A model generated the notes under the pieces. The model had not been told where the DNA came from, ran no database searches, and was given only the letters and a program-made list of their open reading frames with translations. A stretch of DNA of 64,000 nucleotides from Polynucleobacter sp. IMCC 30228 (GTDB lineage Bacteria > Pseudomonadota > Gammaproteobacteria > Burkholderiales > Burkholderiaceae), in contig NZ_JAJVCS010000004.1 in assembly GCF_021395205.1 (NCBI RefSeq), positions 248,001 to 312,000 on the forward strand, given 5' to 3'. This document shows positions 35,207-43,480 of this stretch, piece by piece. The translations under genes were made by a program, and so were the position numbers. The stretch's first letter is position 1. Every line of letters begins with the position of its first letter.

Positions 35207-36420
35207 AGCGAATTTTTAGTTTAACGGCTTTATTGCTTGCTGCTGCTTATGCCATTTTTTATCTGAATGGCTTACCAGTTTGGTCTGAGTTTAGGCCACC
35301 CTTGTTTGATGTTGGGGCAGCAGTCAGAGAAAAAACGCCTAGTAATGTAGCTGCGAATCTAATGTGGAACGCGTTTGATCCTCAGCAGACTGGTGCTTGG
35401 GTTGCTAGCTCAATGGCAGCCTCTGTGCACGCAGCATCTTTAATTCCATTAAGTGATGGTAATTTAAGGGCATTTTGGTTTGCTGGAAGCCGTGAGGGGG
35501 CGGCTGATGTAGTGATTCTTTCTTCGATGCTCAATACCAAAACGGGTCATTGGAGTGAGCCAACCGTAGTAATGGATCGCGTTACTGCCGAAAAAGGGCT
35601 ATCGCGTTATATCGCTAAATTGGGTAACCCAGTTCCAGCATGGGATACCGATGGACGCTTACGACTATTTTTTGTCACAGTATCTGTGGGTGGTTGGGCT
35701 GGTAGTTCAATTAGCACGATCGTATCTAATGATGAAGGTATTAATTGGGAGCGGCCAAACCGCTTAATTACTTCGCCTTTCTTAAACCTCAGTTCTTTAG
35801 TGAAATCATCTGCCATCCGTTTTGCTGATGGTCGTTTAGGCTTACCTTCTTATCATGAATTGCTGGGTAAGTTTGGTGAGTTCCTGCGTCTTGATGCGCA
35901 CCGAGTCATTGATAAGCGTCGTATGAGCTCGGGAAGAACAAGCCTACAGCCGCTTGTTTTTATTGAGTCGACCGAACAAGCTACAGCTTTTTTTCGACAA
36001 GCGCGTAGCATTGGGCCAGCCCAAATTCCAATTAGTATGACCCATTCCGCTGGTTATTGGTGGGAGCAGGCTAGTGACCTGCTGTTGCCTAATCCCAATT
36101 CTGCGATTGCCGGAGTGCAATTACCCGATGGCACTAGATTATTGGTATTAAATGATTTGGCAGTGGGTCGGCATCGCTTAGTCTTATTGATGGCGACTCC
36201 GCAAGAGACTCGATATTCTTCTTGGCGCTTAATTTCTGTGCTTGAAGACGATAGCAAATTACCTGAAGCCGAACGCCGCGAATTTTCCTATCCATTTTTA
36301 ACTGTGACCAGCAATGGCGATGCGCATTTGGTTTACACCTGGGATAGAAAAAAAATTCGTCACTTACAGCTGCCTGCAGAGTGGCTTAAAAATCGGCGGA
36401 GTGACCTCAGCCCATCATGA
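35203..36420 (+). CDS. Sialidase-fold (BNR-repeat) exported protein
   Basis: A 405-residue protein with an N-terminal membrane anchor or signal (SLTALLLAAAYAIFYLNG) and a beta-propeller of the BNR/sialidase type. A good Asp-box is SNDEGINW (175-182), and FAGSREGAADVVI and the C-terminal HLVYTWDRKKIRHLQL match the sialidase-like family. I see no clear arginine triad proof, so true sialidase activity is not shown. The ATG overlaps the GT39 stop (ATGA), and its stop overlaps the next start the same way. It is likely exported and acts on, or binds, the glycan the neighbour makes. That is inference. Confidence 0.8.
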   Translation: MKRIFSLTALLLAAAYAIFYLNGLPVWSEFRPPLFDVGAAVREKTPSNVAANLMWNAFDPQQTGAWVASSMAASVHAASLIPLSDGNLRAFWFAGSREGAADVVILSSMLNTKTGHWSEPTVVMDRVTAEKGLSRYIAKLGNPVPAWDTDGRLRLFFVTVSVGGWAGSSISTIVSNDEGINWERPNRLITSPFLNLSSLVKSSAIRFADGRLGLPSYHELLGKFGEFLRLDAHRVIDKRRMSSGRTSLQPLVFIESTEQATAFFRQARSIGPAQIPISMTHSAGYWWEQASDLLLPNPNSAIAGVQLPDGTRLLVLNDLAVGRHRLVLLMATPQETRYSSWRLISVLEDDSKLPEAERREFSYPFLTVTSNGDAHLVYTWDRKKIRHLQLPAEWLKNRRSDLSPS

Positions 36421-37073
36421 GTACATTTCTCGATACCATTACCGCATTGTCAGGACAGCAATTACTCGCTTTGTTAGAAATGGCCATCACTTGTTCAATC
36501 ATTTTACTTTGGTTTAGTGAGTTGATTTTTGCGCAAAGTTTCTCATTACTCATGCGTAGCTTATTGCTTTGCGGCTTAACCGGGACTTTATTTTTGCCCA
36601 GCGAGTATTGGAATTATTTAGGCGCTCCCCTCGAGTTACCTTTAGTTGCATATGTACGGGGTATGGTTGGTGATTTGAGTGTGCTTACACTCTTTTTATT
36701 ATGGGCTAGTTTTTTCTTGCGCGAGAAATTATTGCTACCGCTGCAGTTCAAATTAGGCTTAGTTTTTATCGCACTGGTTTTTTATCCACTCGCCCTAGGT
36801 TTAAGTATGTTTGACCCGTATGCATGGGGATATGGGTCGTGGATTTTTTTGCTGGCTGTGCTACTAGTAGCCTTAATTGTTTGGTGGGCGCGTAGCTATG
36901 GCTTGGTATTGGCAATCGCACTGGCTTTAGCAGCGTGGGCATTTCAATGGCATGAGTCGAGCAATTTATGGGACTACTTAATCGACCCCTTTTTGTGCCT
37001 TTGGGCTTTATTGAGTTTGGCAATTAACTACTACCGGCCAAACCCAATAAAGGGATTTACAGATGAAGCTTAA
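36417..37073 (+). CDS. Multi-helix membrane protein of unknown function
   Basis: A 218-residue protein with about six to seven hydrophobic helices (LLALLEMAITCSIILLWFSE, LLLPLQFKLGLVFIALVF, LAIALALAAWAFQW) and a polar C terminus. I do not recognise a family. The ATG lies inside the stop of the sialidase-fold gene, so it is made together with the two upstream genes. Its stop overlaps the convergent Bug gene by four bases. Confidence 0.7.
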   Translation: MSTFLDTITALSGQQLLALLEMAITCSIILLWFSELIFAQSFSLLMRSLLLCGLTGTLFLPSEYWNYLGAPLELPLVAYVRGMVGDLSVLTLFLLWASFFLREKLLLPLQFKLGLVFIALVFYPLALGLSMFDPYAWGYGSWIFLLAVLLVALIVWWARSYGLVLAIALALAAWAFQWHESSNLWDYLIDPFLCLWALLSLAINYYRPNPIKGFTDEA

Positions 37074-38086
37074 TCAGGAATATTGGCTTTCCGAATCAGT
37101 GGGCCCCAGCGATTGATCTCTTTCTCAAGGTGATCTTTTAGGCCCTGCTCAGATACTTTTGCCATTGGCACAATATCGATACTCGATTCATCCATGCGCG
37201 CTTTAATGGTGGGGTCACTTAAAGCCGCCTTCAAAGCCGTATTGAGTTTTTTTAGTACGGGCGCAGGCGTGCCCTTAGGTGCATAGATACCGTGCCACAC
37301 TTTGACATCAAAGCCTTTTAATCCAGACTCATCTAAAGTAGGGATATTGGGTATGCTGGGTAACCGTTTTGGTGTGGTGACCCCATAGGTTTTGACTTTG
37401 TCGGATTTAATAAACGGTAAGGTTTGGGTAGTTTGATCACATAATAAATCCACTTGCCCTCCCAAAAGATCGTTGAATGCGGGGCCAGTGCCTTTATAAG
37501 GAATGGTTGTGAGTTTTACACCAATTGCATCCATAAAGACTAAGCCACATAATTGTGAAACTGCTCCTGGGCCAGCATTAGCCATGGTGACTTTTTTCTC
37601 ATTCTTTTTCAAATAAGCAATGAGTTCTTTGAGATTATTAGGAGGGAAATCTTTACGTGCTAATAGCACCATGGGTACATCGACTACTTGACCGATGTAT
37701 TCGAAATCTTTCATTGGGTCATACGCTAATTTATCATTTAGAGCAGGCGCAGTAGCCATGCCGATGTGATAAATAAATAAGGTATAGCCATCCGGTTTAG
37801 CTTTGGCGACTTTATTAGCAGCAACCGTACCGCCAGCCCCCAAGACATTTTCAACGATGATGGTTTCGCCCAGTGACTTACCCATTGGCACTGCAATTAG
37901 ACGCGCCACAATATCCGTTGGCCCACCTGCCGCAAAGGGGACGATTAAGCTAATGGGCCGAGTAGGAAATTTTTCATCGGCTTTGCTTTGGGCGTAGGCC
38001 AAGCTTAGGCATGATAGGGCGCTAATACCTAAAAGTAGAGAAAAGACTGGTTTCGCAAAATGGTGGCGCATTTTTAGTAATTTCAT
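37070..38086 (-). CDS. Bug-family tripartite tricarboxylate transporter receptor (4)
   Basis: A 338-residue TctC/Bug receptor with signal peptide VFSLLLGISALSCLSLAYAQ. The domain marks are FPTRPISLIVPFAAGGPTDIVARL, TIIVENVLGAGGTVAANKV, PDGYTLFIYH, KKVTMANAGPGAVSQLCG and PYKGTGPAFNDLLGGQVDLL. GGAGG lies eight bases before the ATG. It is the last gene of a minus-strand run with a CitE-type lyase, an MmgE/PrpD protein and a hydratase, so the bound ligand is probably the acid handled by those enzymes. Confidence 0.92.
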   Translation of the reverse strand: MKLLKMRHHFAKPVFSLLLGISALSCLSLAYAQSKADEKFPTRPISLIVPFAAGGPTDIVARLIAVPMGKSLGETIIVENVLGAGGTVAANKVAKAKPDGYTLFIYHIGMATAPALNDKLAYDPMKDFEYIGQVVDVPMVLLARKDFPPNNLKELIAYLKKNEKKVTMANAGPGAVSQLCGLVFMDAIGVKLTTIPYKGTGPAFNDLLGGQVDLLCDQTTQTLPFIKSDKVKTYGVTTPKRLPSIPNIPTLDESGLKGFDVKVWHGIYAPKGTPAPVLKKLNTALKAALSDPTIKARMDESSIDIVPMAKVSEQGLKDHLEKEINRWGPLIRKANIPD

Positions 38087-38180
38087 TGGGCAGGCCTCCG
38101 ATAGATAACTCGTTTATTCTGCCACTAGCAATGATTTGAAAAGATAGGTGTTTACCAGCAATTCAGCGCCAAAATAAGGG

Positions 38181-39020
38181 CTATTTGGCTTGATTGAGGG
38201 TTCTTTGCGCCAATATTACGACTGGCCGATCGATCATGCGCCCATCCAATTTGACAGCTCCTCCGTGGGATTCATAGTCCGCTTTTATAACCCGTTTAGC
38301 CCACTCAATTTCGGCACTACTAGGGTCAAAGGCTTGGCGTACTAAGCCAATTTGTTTAGGGTGAATACATAATTTACCGCCAAAGCCCATGCGTTTAGCC
38401 CGGGCAGCGTCAGCGCTAATCCTGTTTTCATCGGTCGTGCTAGTTGTTACGCCATCAATTGGGGGTGCAATTTCGGCCACCCGTGATTGAAAGACTAATT
38501 GGAAACGGGCAGTGAGCAGTTCACTTTCTTGCTCATCACACACCATTCCTAAATCAGCTTGTAAATCTAAATTACCCAAAGCTAAACGTAAAACTTGTTG
38601 GGCATTAGCAATTTCTTTGAGTCGATCAAGGCCGAGCGCAGTTTCTATCATTGGAATAATGGCAGTGTTGGGTAAAATTTGCGCAACACCATTAATTTGG
38701 TCGAGCGATTCACTTTTTGGAATTAGTAAACAGGGCGCATGGATTTCCTGTGCCAGGGATAAATCGGCACCATAATATTTTGTTCCTGGGGCATTAATAC
38801 GGATGACCAGCTGTTTTTTTTGAGCCGCGCTAAACGTGCCCCAAGCTTCCCGTAATTGGGTTCGCGCAGTTTCTTTATCATTTGGACCAACTGCATCTTC
38901 GAGATCAATAATGACGCCACTAGCCCCGCTATTAAGGGCTTTAAGAAAGCGATCAGACCTAGTACCAGGGACAAACAAAAAGTTGGTACAAAAGGCGAGC
39001 GAAGTTTCAAGAGGGCTCAT
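38181..39020 (-). CDS. CoA-ester lyase, HpcH/HpaI/CitE type
   Basis: A 279-residue TIM-barrel lyase of the citrate-lyase-beta/citramalyl-CoA lyase family. These enzymes split hydroxyacyl-CoA esters with a divalent metal. The conserved segments are FVPGTRSDRFLKAL, VIIDLEDAV, LVIRINAPGT, LLIPKSES, MIETALGLDRL and KLCIHPKQI. I start at ATG 39020. A GTG at 39026 would add two residues. It overlaps the end of the MmgE/PrpD gene by 14 bases. The specific substrate is open. Malyl-, citramalyl- or methylmalyl-CoA are candidates. Confidence 0.88.
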   Translation of the reverse strand: MSPLETSLAFCTNFLFVPGTRSDRFLKALNSGASGVIIDLEDAVGPNDKETARTQLREAWGTFSAAQKKQLVIRINAPGTKYYGADLSLAQEIHAPCLLIPKSESLDQINGVAQILPNTAIIPMIETALGLDRLKEIANAQQVLRLALGNLDLQADLGMVCDEQESELLTARFQLVFQSRVAEIAPPIDGVTTSTTDENRISADAARAKRMGFGGKLCIHPKQIGLVRQAFDPSSAEIEWAKRVIKADYESHGGAVKLDGRMIDRPVVILAQRTLNQAK

Positions 39021-40404
39021 GATCACGGGGCTTTAATAAAAAACCTATTTTAGGACAACTACGAATGTGCCAAAGGGCTTCGATCGCTGCAGTCATTTCA
39101 GCTGCACTTGCCCCGCCACTAAATTGTGCTAAGCGCATGGCTTTTGCGGTTATTTCGGGGCGACTAAGGGTATTGCCAGGATCGCCTTTGGGTTCATCGA
39201 CGCGCCCCTCAAGGCATCGACCATCGGTCAAAAAGATTTTGACTTTGCCAATCCAACGTTGGGGGTAAGCTTGATCAACCTCGTCATCCAAAATCATGGT
39301 TACGCGATCACGTAAATTACAAATGGCCTCATCGTGATAGTGGGTGGCAAATTCAGATAAGCCTAAAAATTGATAGTAAGCGGCTAAAGCTAAGACTGTG
39401 CCCATTGAAAATTTGGATTGGTGGACTGAGCTTGGATCAATTACAAGTCCGAGAACATCAATGGCACCTTGATGCACCAATGCTTCAATGCGCTGAATTT
39501 CACTCGCTTGCAGTTGATACCTCTGCATGACCTGAAGAAGGGCATCAGCCGCAGGGTGCGTATGGCGACACGAGGCATGATATTTAAAGCTGGTCTCTGC
39601 TAAGGCCCACCGTTGTCCGAGGCCATCTAATAATTTTTTAGGATCTGCATCGCTCGACATGCCTGCCGCCAAACCTTGCGGCCCTTCCAAAATATGTTGC
39701 GCTCCAGTAAAGCCGGCTTGGGCTAGATAGGCAGACATGAGGCCTGCCGCTGCGGCATGCGCGGTATGTAATTGTTTTGAATCTGCAGCATCGCGTAAAA
39801 ATTCCCATAAACCAGCCGATTGTGTTCCTGCAGAGCCAAAGGCATGCAGCATTTGCGCAGTAGAGAGATTGAGTAAGCGACCTACTGTTGCTGCCGCGGC
39901 GAGGGTGCCAGCAGTGCCCGTAGTGTGAAAGACTTTATAGTGCGATCGACCTAAAAATTCTCCCACCCGAATGCCGACTTCATAACCTGCTACTGCCGCC
40001 ACTAACAATTCTTCGCCTGACCGACCTAAGGCCTGAGCACAGGCTAGCGCTGCCGGAAAGACTATGGTGGCGGGATGAAAAACTGAGCCGTTATGCACAT
40101 CATCTTGCTCGGCCACATGTGAAGCCGCAGCATTAGCCATGGCTGCTAAGTAGGGACTAGAGGGTTGACGCGTCAAGAGTATTTCTGCAGTACCTGCAAG
40201 ATTAGTTTGGGAATGACTGAAATGGGGCCCCATTTGTTGGGCAAATTGCGCGATGATTTCTACTGGCTTAGCACCTTTTCCGGCGATTACTGAACCAAAC
40301 CAATCAACCAATAAATCCTCGGCGCGATTCATGACGCTGGCAGGAATTGCTTGAGCAGATAAGTTTGCCGCGAAGTGGGCTAATTCGGCTGAGTAATTTT
40401 TCAT
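39007..40404 (-). CDS. MmgE/PrpD-family protein
   Basis: A 465-residue protein of the MmgE/PrpD family, which contains 2-methylcitrate dehydratases and cis-aconitate decarboxylases. The family segments are DWFGSVIAGKGA, AAASHVAEQDDVHNGSVFHP, AAVAGYEVGIRVGEFLG, FHTTGTAGTLAAAATVGRLL, SFKYHASCRHTHPAADALL and QSKFSMGTVLALAAYY. Catalytic assignment within the family is not possible by eye. It sits between a MaoC-type hydratase and a CitE-type lyase, which suggests a role in dicarboxylic or branched acid breakdown. Confidence 0.88.
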   Translation of the reverse strand: MKNYSAELAHFAANLSAQAIPASVMNRAEDLLVDWFGSVIAGKGAKPVEIIAQFAQQMGPHFSHSQTNLAGTAEILLTRQPSSPYLAAMANAAASHVAEQDDVHNGSVFHPATIVFPAALACAQALGRSGEELLVAAVAGYEVGIRVGEFLGRSHYKVFHTTGTAGTLAAAATVGRLLNLSTAQMLHAFGSAGTQSAGLWEFLRDAADSKQLHTAHAAAAGLMSAYLAQAGFTGAQHILEGPQGLAAGMSSDADPKKLLDGLGQRWALAETSFKYHASCRHTHPAADALLQVMQRYQLQASEIQRIEALVHQGAIDVLGLVIDPSSVHQSKFSMGTVLALAAYYQFLGLSEFATHYHDEAICNLRDRVTMILDDEVDQAYPQRWIGKVKIFLTDGRCLEGRVDEPKGDPGNTLSRPEITAKAMRLAQFSGGASAAEMTAAIEALWHIRSCPKIGFLLKPRDHEPS

Positions 40405-40422
40405 GGTTGAAAGGGGAGATAT

Positions 40423-41316
40423 TTAATTTAAAACTGCAGTAGCTTGCATGGTGAGCCAGCCTTCATGATCTTGCGCCCACACCTGAATGGTTTTACCACT
40501 AGGATCGCTAGTGATATCTGGAACCGCACAAACGGTGAATGGGTTAAGGTCAAAGCTAGGTCGGATGGCACGAAACTCAAAATGTTTGAGGGTGCAATTT
40601 GAAATACTTTGCCGCACTAAATCAACTAGTAAAGTTGCAATTAAGGGCCCATGCACGATTAAGCCAGGGTAGCCCTCAACCTCAGTGACATAGCGTCGAT
40701 CGTAATGAATTCGATGGCCATTAAAAGTAAGGGCAGAATAACGAAACAAAAGGACATCGGTCGGGGTAATTGTTTTAGTCCAGCGCGCATTTTGGGGTGC
40801 GGGGGTAGGAACGATCGGTTTTTCGTTAGCGCTAGGCGAATCGCGGTAAACAATATCATGCTCTTCGATTAAAGCTAAACCCGCTTGATTTGAAATGGTA
40901 TGGCGTACCAAGACAAATATAAGATCGCCGCTGCGGCCTGCTTTATGCGTTACTGATTCAATAGTTGATACCTTTTCAATTTGATCGCCGACACGTAATG
41001 GGTTAAGAGGGTTAGGCCAGTCGAGGCGCCCACCTGCCCACATCCGTCGTGGCAATGGCACGGGCGGTAAAAAACCACCGCGTTGGGGATGACCATCAGG
41101 ACCAATTTCTGTTTGGCGTGCATGCGGCAAAAAATAAAGCCAATGCCATAGTTCGGGTAACGCTAAAGCTGTAGGCTCAGAGGAATTGACGAGATCGGGG
41201 TAATCGAGTGTGGCAGCCAAGCAATTGATTGGCGCTACGGTAACTTGATCATGGACGACTTCAGTTTTGCCAACCCACTCTTGCAGGTGTTTGATGGTAT
41301 TCGGTTCGATGCGCAT
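40423..41316 (-). CDS. MaoC-like (FAS1-type) CoA hydratase
   Basis: A 297-residue double-hotdog protein. The N-terminal half has LPELWHWLYFLPHARQTEIG and FLPPVPLPRRMWAGGRLDW. The C-terminal half has RYSALTFNGHRIHYDRRYVTEVEGYPGLIVHGPL, of which the YSALTFNGHRIHYD and VHGPL parts are the hydratase signature. This architecture is known in mesaconyl-C4-CoA and itaconyl-CoA hydratases. With the CitE-type lyase it could feed citramalyl-CoA to acetyl-CoA and pyruvate, but no CoA-transferase is seen in the window. It lies 18 bases before the MmgE/PrpD gene. Confidence 0.82.
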   Translation of the reverse strand: MRIEPNTIKHLQEWVGKTEVVHDQVTVAPINCLAATLDYPDLVNSSEPTALALPELWHWLYFLPHARQTEIGPDGHPQRGGFLPPVPLPRRMWAGGRLDWPNPLNPLRVGDQIEKVSTIESVTHKAGRSGDLIFVLVRHTISNQAGLALIEEHDIVYRDSPSANEKPIVPTPAPQNARWTKTITPTDVLLFRYSALTFNGHRIHYDRRYVTEVEGYPGLIVHGPLIATLLVDLVRQSISNCTLKHFEFRAIRPSFDLNPFTVCAVPDITSDPSGKTIQVWAQDHEGWLTMQATAVLN

Positions 41317-41327
41317 ACGCTATTGTG

Positions 41328-42650
41328 CTACGGCAATAGTAAGCTTGCCAGCCCCGCTAGTGCTGCGCAACCCAGAACTGGCATGACCCCTTTTTTATAG
41401 CGTAACAGGGCAATGGCTGCGCCAATAAAGATCAGGATACTGAACCAAGAAATCGTACCTGCTAAACCATGGGGAAAGAAGACGTGGTAGGCAAAGAACA
41501 GGCCAAGATTGGCAATCACGCCAACGACTGCTGCGGTTATTGCAGTTAGGGGCGCTGTAAAACTCAGCTTGCCATGTGTCGATTCGATGAGCGGTGCGCC
41601 AAGCAAAATAAATAAGAAAGATGGTAAAAAAGTAAACCAAGTAACGACAGTCGCAGCAAAGGCACCAGCCCAAAAGGCATTCATACTGCCAAAAAGATGT
41701 TGGGCGTAGCCCGCTAAAAAACCAACGAAGGCCACAATCATAATCAAAGGTCCAGGCGTGGTTTCACCTAAAGCAAGTCCGTCAATCATTTGCCCTGCAG
41801 TAAGCCAATGGTATTGATCAACCGCGCCCTGATAAACATAGGGTAGTACAGCATAAGCGCCGCCAAAAGTGAGAAGGGCAGCTTTGGTAAAAAACCAGGC
41901 CAGTTGCGGGTAAAGTGATTTCCAATCAAAGAGTGCAATGAGTAAGGCTATCGGGGCAATCCATAGACCAAGACCAACAACTGAGTGCATGATGAATTTT
42001 TTTAAATGGAAACGGGCATGTTCGGGTATTGGCGTGTCATCATCAATTAGGGCCGGTACAGTTGTCCCGTCAGATTTTTTGCCATGGGAACTTCCTGTGA
42101 TGGCAAACACAGTGGGATAACGCTTGCCTCCCCACATGCCGATTAGCGCAGCCAAAATAATAATTATTGGAAACGCTAAATTGAAAATAAAGATGGCGAT
42201 GAAGGAGGCTGCTGCAATGTACCAAAGCGCTTGATGTTTAAGCGCTCGTGAGCCAATGCGCTGAACTGCCTGAATGACTATTGCAGTAACGGCGGGTTTG
42301 ATGCCAAAAAAAATCGCCGCAATAATCGGTACTTGCCCAAAGCGGATGTAAACCCACGAAAGCGCAATTAAAATAAATAAGGATGGCAGCACGAATAAAC
42401 TACCCGCTAAAATTCCACCAAGATTGCGATGCATTAACCAGCCAATATAAGTTACTAGTTGCTGGGCTTCGGGCCCCGGTAAAACCATACAGTAATTTAG
42501 CGCATGCAAAAAACGGCGCTCTGATATCCAGTGGCGTTTTTCAACGACTTCTTGATGCAAGATAGCGATTTGTCCAGTGGGGCCGCCAAAACTAATAAAA
42601 CCGAGCTTAAGCCAAAAACTGAGCGCCTCGCGCAGTGCGACTGGCTTCAA
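41328..42650 (-). CDS. chrA: Chromate-transport (CHR) family protein
   Basis: A 440-residue two-repeat CHR-family transporter, which can export chromate. The first repeat starts FWLKLGFISFGGPTGQIAILHQE. The second has FTKAALLTFGGAYAVLPYVYQGAV and LGETTPGPLIMIVAFVGF. About ten helices are visible, with a polar central loop (GSSHGKKSDGTTVPALIDDD). The start is TTG 42650. It overlaps the fabI stop (TTGA) and has AGGA five bases upstream, inside fabI. This suggests coupling to fabI. Homologues with other substrates exist, so chromate is by family only. Confidence 0.88.
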   Translation of the reverse strand: MKPVALREALSFWLKLGFISFGGPTGQIAILHQEVVEKRHWISERRFLHALNYCMVLPGPEAQQLVTYIGWLMHRNLGGILAGSLFVLPSLFILIALSWVYIRFGQVPIIAAIFFGIKPAVTAIVIQAVQRIGSRALKHQALWYIAAASFIAIFIFNLAFPIIIILAALIGMWGGKRYPTVFAITGSSHGKKSDGTTVPALIDDDTPIPEHARFHLKKFIMHSVVGLGLWIAPIALLIALFDWKSLYPQLAWFFTKAALLTFGGAYAVLPYVYQGAVDQYHWLTAGQMIDGLALGETTPGPLIMIVAFVGFLAGYAQHLFGSMNAFWAGAFAATVVTWFTFLPSFLFILLGAPLIESTHGKLSFTAPLTAITAAVVGVIANLGLFFAYHVFFPHGLAGTISWFSILIFIGAAIALLRYKKGVMPVLGCAALAGLASLLLP

Positions 42651-43432
42651 ACTGATCCTGAATCGATTGCGGTGTGACTAAAACCACAATCGACATAAAT
42701 AATTTCGCCAGTGATACCGCTCGATAAATTCGACAGTAAAAAGGCTGCCGTATTGCCAACATCATCGATAGTGACATTGCGGCGTAAGGGGGCCGAGCTA
42801 GCAACGATATTGAGAAGCTTACTAAAGTCTTTGATACCAGAAGCAGCAAGTGTTTTAATTGGACCAGCTGAAATTCCGTTGGTGCGAATACCTTTGGGTC
42901 CTAAGCAACTTGCCAAATAACGTACCGACGATTCTAAGGAGGCTTTCGCCAGCCCCATTAAGTTGTAATTCGGAATCGCGCGCAAAGCGCCTAAATAAGT
43001 CAGGGTTAGTAAAGAGGCATCAGCGCTAAGCCAAGGCATGGCCTCTTTAGCTAAAGCTGGGAAGCTGTAGGCCGAGATGTCATGGGCAATACGAAAATTT
43101 TCACGGGTAAAGCCGTCTAAAAATTCGCCCGCGATTGCATCGCGTGGGGCAAAGCCAATCGCATGAACTAGCCCATCGAATTGGGGCCAATGTTTGCCTA
43201 AATCCACAAACAAGGCTTTTATTTGATCATCGCTACTAACATCGCAGTCAAATATGAGGCTAGTTTCGAATTCTTTAGCAAATTCAACGGCTCGATCTTT
43301 GAAGCGCTCGCCGACATAAGTGAAGGCGAGTTCAGCCCCTTCACGCCTGCAGGCAGTGGCGATGCCATAGGCTATGGAGCGGTTTGACAATAGTCCGGTA
43401 ATGAGAATTTTTTTGCCAGCGAGAAAGCCCAT
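42647..43432 (-). CDS. fabI: Enoyl-[acyl-carrier-protein] reductase [NADH]
   Basis: Catalyses the last step of each fatty acid elongation cycle. It has 261 residues. The cofactor region is ILITGLLSNRSIAYGIA. FDGLVHAIGFAPRDAI is the next conserved loop. The catalytic Tyr and Lys are in PNYNLMGLAKASLE, and GIRTNGISAGPIKTLAASGI is typical of the triclosan-sensitive FabI class. AAGGA precedes the ATG. It heads the six-gene minus-strand run and is divergent from yejA. Confidence 0.96.
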   Translation of the reverse strand: MGFLAGKKILITGLLSNRSIAYGIATACRREGAELAFTYVGERFKDRAVEFAKEFETSLIFDCDVSSDDQIKALFVDLGKHWPQFDGLVHAIGFAPRDAIAGEFLDGFTRENFRIAHDISAYSFPALAKEAMPWLSADASLLTLTYLGALRAIPNYNLMGLAKASLESSVRYLASCLGPKGIRTNGISAGPIKTLAASGIKDFSKLLNIVASSAPLRRNVTIDDVGNTAAFLLSNLSSGITGEIIYVDCGFSHTAIDSGSV

Positions 43433-43442
43433 CTTAGATCCT

Positions 43443-43472
43443 TTGCATCAAATGTGGTTTGCTATCTACAAT
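43443..43472 (+). promoter_or_regulatory. Possible promoter of yejABEF
   Basis: TTGCAT (43443-43448) is separated by 18 bases from TACAAT (43467-43472, five of six consensus matches). Transcription would begin near 43479, only about two bases before the ATG at 43481. No ribosome site precedes that ATG. Confidence 0.45.
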
Positions 43473-43480
43473 TGTTGCAT

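Noticed and set aside
35203..36420. True sialidase assignment
   Set aside because: Only one good Asp-box and no clear arginine triad are visible by eye, so I call it sialidase-fold only.
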